Part shown: in pieces, positions 58,735 through 64,000 of the stretch
How the letters are laid out: every line of letters starts with the position of its first letter
Numbering within the stretch: position 1 is the stretch's first letter
Assembly: GCF_910592395.1 (NCBI RefSeq)
Contig: NC_088310.1
Location: 12,903,501 to 12,967,500 of the forward strand
Direction of reading: 5' to 3'
Length of the DNA: 64,000 nt
Source: Lineus longissimus
Lineage: Eukaryota > Nemertea > Pilidiophora > Heteronemertea > Lineidae
The notes under the pieces: generated by a model
What the model saw: the letters and a program-made list of their open reading frames with translations, nothing else
Databases searched by the model: none
Told to the model about the DNA's origin: nothing
Position numbers and translations under genes: made by a program

Positions 58735-58900
58735 TTTGACATGGGGGAGCCCCCCCCCCCAAACCCCCGTCCTTCTGACATATATAGCCAGTACATTGGG
58801 GGATGAGTCCCCCAAACCCCCTCCCCCGTTCTCTGAAAGTGACAGGTTTTAGTCAGTACATTGGGGGGAAGGTCACCCCCCAACCCCCCCCCCCCCATTG
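58735..58900. repeat. G/C-run minisatellite, about 65-70 bp period
   Basis: CAGTACATTGGGGG occurs at about 58790 and 58853, and C-runs of 5 to 14 follow each related unit. G-runs and C-runs alternate, so both strands could form quadruplex or hairpin structures. Confidence 0.7.
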
Positions 58901-59025
58901 GACTCTAAAAATAAAATTCCTTGGAGACGCTGAACAATAAGGCCCCATAAAGAAATAGTCCCCGCCCCGGTAGCTGTCTCATATCTGCTGACAGAAGCAG
59001 CTCTTTGTGGTGAAATAATAATTGA

Positions 59026-59420
59026 ATGCATGCCATGACACCCAGGAGCTTTTTCTCATTTCTGAAACAGTTGCATGGTTGGAATGAATTTCCAAATCAG
59101 TCCGTCAAATCTCTATGCAATGAAAATTGAAATGTCACAACTGTCTCCACCGACGTTGTCCTGTATGTCCTATAGCAGACGATTTTTAAATAAATGATGT
59201 GATTGATATACTTGTAGATTGGAATGAATTATTTCTTCAATGATATGAAAGTTGAAAACCCTATGACATGTCTGAGTACAAAAATGCAGAGGCAAGACGC
59301 ATCATGCATGTCATGACACCCAGGAGCTTTTTCTCATTTCTGGTGCATGGTTGGAATGAATTTCCAAATCAGACCGTCAAATCTCTATCCAAATGGAACT
59401 TTAAGACCACTCTATATTTG
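59026..59420 (+). pseudogene. Duplicated fragments of a LINE C-terminal region
   Basis: TGACACCCAGGAGCTTTTTC with TGGTTGGAATGAATTTCCAA occurs at about 59038 and 59314. The second lies in a frame reading PRSFFSFLVHGWNEFPNQTV followed by FKTTLYL. This resembles the SFFPRTxxxWNxLP...FK..L signature at the end of many CR1-like LINE proteins. Only a short piece remains. Confidence 0.45.
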
Positions 59421-59492
59421 TGCAGTAGTGTTAAAACTGACTTTTTTGAAGTAAAGTACGTAAATCGAGAAGAAGAGCACATTTTGTTTGTC

Positions 59493-59804
59493 TAAGAATT
59501 ATTCAGGACGAAATGTATAATATTTGGGGTTTTTCGTGATTGTCCGGCCCAATTGGCAATATTGCCATTTGGGATGGTGAACAGAGCAAGGAGCAAATGC
59601 GACCTTATGATTTATTTCAAGAAATAAAATGCCCGATTTAACATCCTGCAGAATCAGGGGAATCGGGCGTTTCTAGTGATATACGACACAAATGGGTTGT
59701 CCTCATGCATTCACTTTGGAAACGCATTTTAAAATAGATGTTACATCCTGTTAATGGGGCACGTCATCATCGCGTACATTTGGGAAAAACTCCCTAACGA
59801 GACC
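59493..59804. mobile_element. Element Y, 5'-truncated copy
   Basis: Matches the 3' 312 bp of the 710-bp element Y copies, from TAAGAATTATTCAGGA to the terminal CTCCCTAACGAGACC at 59804. The 5' part is missing. AGCAGACGATTTTTAAA occurs both before (near 59175) and directly after (near 59807) this region. Confidence 0.82.
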
Positions 59805-59965
59805 CTAGCAGACGATTTTTAAAAACATGATGTCCCACACCCGCACTTGAGTGGCGCCGGTGTGAATAAATCTACTTGTGTGAATGGTCAATGGCTCATG
59901 ACGTCATGAAATGATTGCGTCACGAGGAAGGAAACAATGGGAATCACGTCCGACGTGGTAACTGT

Positions 59966-60675
59966 GGTCTCATTAGGGAGTTTTTTTTGTTATTCATGCA
60001 CGGCAAACCCTAACCGTAGTTCCTAAAATCATTGATTTCTCGGTCCTTACAGTATGTCAGCGTTGATTCAGCAGTTGTTTTGGCAAAGACATGTTTTTTT
60101 GGAGTTTCTGAAACCTAGAGCGCTACTCAATAGGCGACTAACAAGAAACTACGCATTTATACTGTTGTTGCCGACGTATGTGTACACTGAACTTGGGATG
60201 TGCGTCGGCCCCGTGTTGAAATGCCGTCCAGTGCCAGTTGGTGAGTTTTTCGCTGGTTTTTGCAAAATTCAACATATCTCAAAAGTTCAATGGTTGACCC
60301 TCGATTTTTTTTGGATTTTTGTGTAGCGTAAGCAACTGTCTTTCATGGGAGAATGGTCTCTGTAAGAATTATTCAGGAAGAAATGTATAATATTTGAGGT
60401 TTTTCGTGATTGTCCGGCCCAATTGGCAATATTGCAATTTGGGATGGTGAACAGAGCTAGGAGCAAATGCAACGCTTATGATTTATTTAAAGAAATAAAA
60501 TGCCCGATTTAACATCCTGCAGAATCAGGGGAGTCAGGCGTTTCCAGTGATATACGACACAAATGGGTTGTCCTCATGCATTCACTTTGGAAACGCATTT
60601 TAAAATAGATGTTACGTCCTGTTAATGGGGCACGTCATCATCGCGTACATTTGGGAAAAACTCCCTAACGAGACC
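59966..60675. mobile_element. Element Y, full copy 1 (710 bp)
   Basis: Ends GGTCTCATTAGGGAGTTTTT at 59966 and AAAAACTCCCTAACGAGACC at 60675, about 20-bp inverted repeats. Copy 2 at 61461-62170 has the same length and is nearly identical. Open frames inside (up to 97 codons) contain YVYTELGMCVGPVLKCRP but show no transposase motif, so it is non-autonomous. Confidence 0.88.
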
Positions 60676-61460
60676 TTAAGACGTAATGACGACATTTTCA
60701 TGAGCTCATAAACTATTAATTTCAACTTAACCACGTAGCTATGAATAATTTGAATAATTTCCAACAGAAATCTATATGAAATATGCAATATTGGTGAACA
60801 GAGCGCCGTTTGAAACAACAGTGCGTCATCGTTTTCTTCAACGCATTTTCAGTATGCCCGAGGTGAAACTCGGCCCTTTTCATCAAATTTGGTATCTCAT
60901 GACAACGGAGGTGTCCTCTTAGAGAATCCAGTCCGACTTTTTGCACATATTACAAAGAAATGCCTTGACTACCTGAAAATACGATCTGTTCGGCATTCCC
61001 AAGGTCAGTTTTGCTTGCAGCGCGAATGCAAAAAGACCAGTTGCGCTTAAAGGGGTACCTGTTTTAAGTGCTGTTTCCGCCAAATGTGAACACTGCGGTG
61101 GCACAAGGCATGAATTGCCTTGCCCAAGGACTAAACAAATATGCTTCTATATGATATATGTTGAATATATGAATAGCTTGATTCTTTCCGGATAAGAATA
61201 TGCATGTTTTGCAGTATGTGATTGACGCTGAACGTGATTATTTTGCACAATTGAGGCGTTCTATATATTTCGACGTATGGGATGCTAAGTATGACACAAT
61301 TTGAGCAGATTGTCATAGAACATATGATATTTCTAGATGGTCGTTCCAGCTTTTCCTTTTGAGGAAACCAGTGTTGTCGGGTATCAGGAGACTTGTAGGA
61401 GGCTGCAGTTTTATCATATGTTAAAAAAAGGCTGTCAGGGTAATGTCAACCTTACCTTAA
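60676..61460. other. Segment between two element Y copies, with a gag-like zinc-knuckle trace
   Basis: The segment starts TTAAGACG and ends CCTTACCTTAA, so TTAA touches the inner side of both Y copies. Near 61078-61143 the plus strand reads KCEHCGGTRHELPCPRTKQI then C, similar to the first zinc knuckle of some LTR-retroelement gag proteins. The frame is short and isolated. Confidence 0.35.
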
Positions 61461-62170
61461 GGTCTCATTAGGGAGTTTTTTTTGTTATTCATGCGCGGCC
61501 AACCCCTAACCGTAGTTCCTAAAATCATTGATTTCTCGGTCCTTACAGTATGTCAGCGTTGATTCAGCAGTTGTTTTGGCAAAGACATGTTTTTTAGAGT
61601 TTCTGAAACCTAGAGCGCTACTCAATAGGCGACTAACAAGAAACTACGCATTTATACTGTTGTTGCCGACGTATGTGTACACTGAACTTGGGATGTGCGT
61701 CGGCCCCGTGTTGAAATGCCGTCCAGTGCCAGTTGGTGCGTTTTTCGCTGATTTGTGCAAAATTCAACATATCTCAAAAGTTCAATGGTTGACCCTCGAT
61801 TTTTTTTTGATTTTTGTGTAGCGTAAGCAACTGTCTTTCATGGGAGAATGGTCTCTGTAAGAATTATTCAGGAAGAAATGTATAATATTTGAGGTTTTTC
61901 GTGATTGTCCGGCCCAATTGGCAATATAGCCATTTGGGATGATGAACAGAGCTAGGAGCGAATGCAACGCTTATGATTTATTTAAAGAAATAAAATGCCC
62001 GATTTAACATCCTGCAGAATCAAGGGAATCGGGCGTTTCCAGTGATATACGACACAAATGGGTTGTCCTCATGCATTTACTTTGGAAACGCGTTTTAAAA
62101 TAGATGTTGCGTCCTGTTAATGGGGCACGTCATCATCGCGTACATTTGGGAAAAACTCCCTAACGAGACC
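61461..62170. mobile_element. Element Y, full copy 2 (710 bp)
   Basis: Same ends and length as copy 1, direct orientation. TTAA precedes it and TGT follows it; copy 1 has TGT before and TTAA after. Confidence 0.88.
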
Positions 62171-62544
62171 TGTGGTTGCGGTGCGTCGTAAATGCAGGAT
62201 CGGCCAACACGCGGCCCGTATAGAATGCGACAATCTGTACCGGAACCAGAATTGTCATGGGTCTGCCCAAATTTTTTCAGATTCGATGGACATGATGGAT
62301 ATATGAATTTTGTTTTCACTTTATACATACGTAACCATTACACTCACTACGTTGTGTGAGTTATGATCATGAGCCCGCTCCTGGGGCCCCAGTTGGCCAA
62401 ATATAGTGGTGTCGAAGGTGGCGCCAATTAGCTGCCTCGAATGTGCCATAAAGACCAGTCCTTTCTTGGTCCTTCCCTAGGTCTCTACCTACCCAAAAAT
62501 GTGTGGGTTCTTGTATTTGATGTCATCAATATGGTGTCTGGGTC

Positions 62545-62925
62545 AACCCGGGACGCGAATTTTTTTTGCGCGCTGTTTTCCACGTGTGCTTTTTCCTTTG
62601 ACCAACCAGCGCTTTGTTTATGTTCTAATTTTATCACTGACCGAATCCACGTGAGTTTATTGATGTCATCACATGCTCTCGGGAATCTTATCCAGGAACC
62701 TGAAATTAACAAGGTTTGCTGAGTATTGATTGAACCTACATCTAAAACGTATATATTTTGCTCTTGTTTGGGACAGTGCGAGCAAGTACCGTGTCCGCCA
62801 TTGTTTCTAGCTCATAACCATTTTATGCGGTCATCAATATCAATAAAGCGCTGCTTGGTCAAAGGAAAAAGCACGTGTGGAAAACAGCGTGCAAAAAAAT
62901 CGCATCCGGGACATGCCATGCATCC
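62545..62925. mobile_element. MITE of about 380 bp with arms of about 75 bp
   Basis: The left arm GCGCTGTTTTCCACGTGTGC, TTTTTCCTTTGACCAA and CAGCGCTTT is mirrored at about 62843-62917 by AAAGCGCTG, TTGGTCAAAGGAAAAA and GCACGTGTGGAAAACAGCG. GGGACGCGAATTTTTT against AAAAAAATCGCATCCGGGACAT extends it. It lies directly upstream of the last gene and could contribute to its 5' region. Confidence 0.72.
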
Positions 62926-62942
62926 CGCGGCAGGGGCACGTC

Positions 62943-63006
62943 TGACGTCACGCCCCGAGGGCTCCACCGCACTGGCTAGTGAGACCTTTGACGTCAAGTG
63001 ACGTCA
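62943..63006 (+). promoter_or_regulatory. Cluster of three perfect CRE motifs before the last gene
   Basis: TGACGTCA occurs at 62943-62950, 62989-62996 and 62999-63006, with the last ending 27 bp before the ATG at 63033. This palindrome is the CREB/ATF binding site. Three copies in 64 bp is far above chance for an 8-mer. I infer a TATA-less, CREB/ATF-type proximal promoter. The third site may lie in the 5' UTR. Confidence 0.7.
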
Positions 63007-63032
63007 CTCTTGAGCACTCAGCTTTGTTGAAA

Positions 63033-63936
63033 ATGACAGGGTTTACGCCAAACATTTGGTCGTGGTTCCAAACGACGCCACTCGTTGTGCCCTTTGCCGT
63101 GATCTGTGTAGCCCCTTACCTTTCTTCATTTTTGAAGGCGTTTCTCATTGTGCTCCGTTGTTTACAGTCAGAATTTGGCATGGAAATTAACGACGATGCG
63201 CTCACCCTTTCTGGTGTTAGTGTCCTTCAAGGACGCCCGATGTCTGGCACAACTTTCGCTAGGGTGCCAAGTGGTATGCATTTGGAAGTAACGACAGCCA
63301 GACTTCGAAGAGAATCCGGGAACAACTTAAGCGCGACTGACGCAGAAGATACTCAAAGGTGAGTTGTGGCGGAGATGGAATGTAGCCATTGAAGGACATG
63401 TTTAACAATATAATATGTCGTTATGAGATTGAGAAGGAACCAATCCGAGAAACCGAGCAAATTACTGACAAAAGTCTTGCTGACAGTGACAAAGAAGTTA
63501 TTTTAAAATCGCAGCTCCGTGCTATAGATCCATGCACTTGATTGGGACCAACGTTTACGAAAACGTCGCTTCTCGTCACGTTACAGTAATGTAAAATGCA
63601 TGGTGACGTGGCGACGGCCAACACTACGTCATGTAAACGTTGTTCCCAATCAAGTGCATGAATCTGTAGTATACACATGCACGACACAAAGGATTTAGGG
63701 CCTGTAATCAAACTCTACGATGTTCACCTGGCTGTAGTGTAGGCCTAATGTCTATAGGCCTACATTGTTTGATTGTAGGCCTATTGGGCTTAGAAAACAA
63801 AAACTAATATATGAATACTTCTTTCAATGCAGCTGGCCTGATTCAGAAGAAGAAGCCACAGATGACATCGTGCCTGATGTGATTAAAAAGTTCGATAACG
63901 ACAGTGGATGGGACACCGACCTTGACGAAGACGACG
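63033..63936 (+). CDS. Uncharacterised membrane-anchored acidic protein, first two exons (runs off window)
   Basis: Exon 1 is 63033-63358 (ATG in context GAAAATGA, donor CAAAG|GTGAGT). Exon 2 is 63833-63936 (acceptor TTTCAATGCAG, donor GACG|GTCAGT). The frame is kept across the intron (AG plus C gives Ser) and continues beyond the window. Residues about 14-40 (TTPLVVPFAVICVAPYLSSF) form one hydrophobic segment, probably a signal anchor. A polar region then has LEVTTARLRRESG. Exon 2 is strongly acidic (WPDSEEEATDDIVPD, DTDLDEDD). I do not recognise the family. The open frame extends upstream of this ATG through a GTG at 62979, but the ATG is the natural start. Confidence 0.65.
63530..63663. 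mobile_element. Palindromic MITE of about 134 bp in intron 1 of the last gene
   Basis: ATGCACTTGATTGGGACCAA with CGTTTAC near 63532 is mirrored by GTAAACG with TTGTTCCCAATCAAGTGCAT ending near 63660. Inner sequences (GTGACG, CGTCAC) pair loosely. Confidence 0.72.
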
Positions 63937-64000
63937 GTCAGTATTTTTATGCGTCAACACTAATGTATTGTTTATTTTCGAGGTCCTGTTTCGTGTCCTT

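Noticed and set aside
60054-60326. ORFs inside element Y copies as a transposase
   Set aside because: Under 100 codons, no catalytic motif, and the two copies are too similar for their conservation to mean selection.

Overview
This is eukaryotic, intron-rich, transposon-dense DNA. The conserved coding sequence sits in short exons with GT-AG borders separated by long introns. BEL/Pao, DIRS-like and non-LTR retroelements plus many short inverted-repeat elements fill much of the rest. This fits an invertebrate animal, probably marine. The mix of elements and the many AGGCCTA words suggest a deuterostome invertebrate or a lophotrochozoan, but I cannot name the taxon from sequence alone.

Layout. 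Positions 1-1140 hold the open 3' end of a BEL/Pao pol gene (integrase and C-terminal domain), cut by the window edge. Positions 1141-7349 hold candidate BEL 3' UTR pieces, a pogo/Tigger-like repeat pair, a 190-bp MITE and a diverged tandem array. Positions 7350-7599 are a 250-bp LTR that truncates a minus-strand gene of an uncharacterised invertebrate family (7544-9993, multi-exon, one internal TGA, one duplicated exon). Positions 10600-11310 are a diverged satellite of about 143 bp period.

The main host gene is a complete plus-strand purple acid phosphatase of the ACP7/PAPL type, 12131-43118. Twelve coding exons join with consistent phases into a 447-residue protein with a signal peptide and all expected metal ligands. 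Intron 4 (15211-31707) is 16.5 kb and is filled with mobile DNA: a LINE split by a 9.4-kb insertion, a degraded DIRS-like element, and foldback elements whose inverted ends are built of short tandem repeats.

Positions 43119-63000 contain no confident host gene. They hold dispersed repeats, several MITEs, a long-armed foldback element (54993-56581), an 825-bp tandem duplication carrying a 98-codon ORF twice, and a pair of 710-bp inverted-repeat elements flanking about 785 bp. A new plus-strand gene starts at 63033 and runs off the window. It encodes an N-terminal membrane segment followed by an acidic region, and three perfect CRE motifs lie in the 90 bp before its ATG.

The strongest unusual observation is the 9.4-kb insertion at 16897-26261. 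Its two ends are the two halves of a single inverted-repeat element, and the interrupted LINE reads in frame when the flanks are joined. This is the geometry expected if a DNA circle integrated at a 5-bp TTGAA match.
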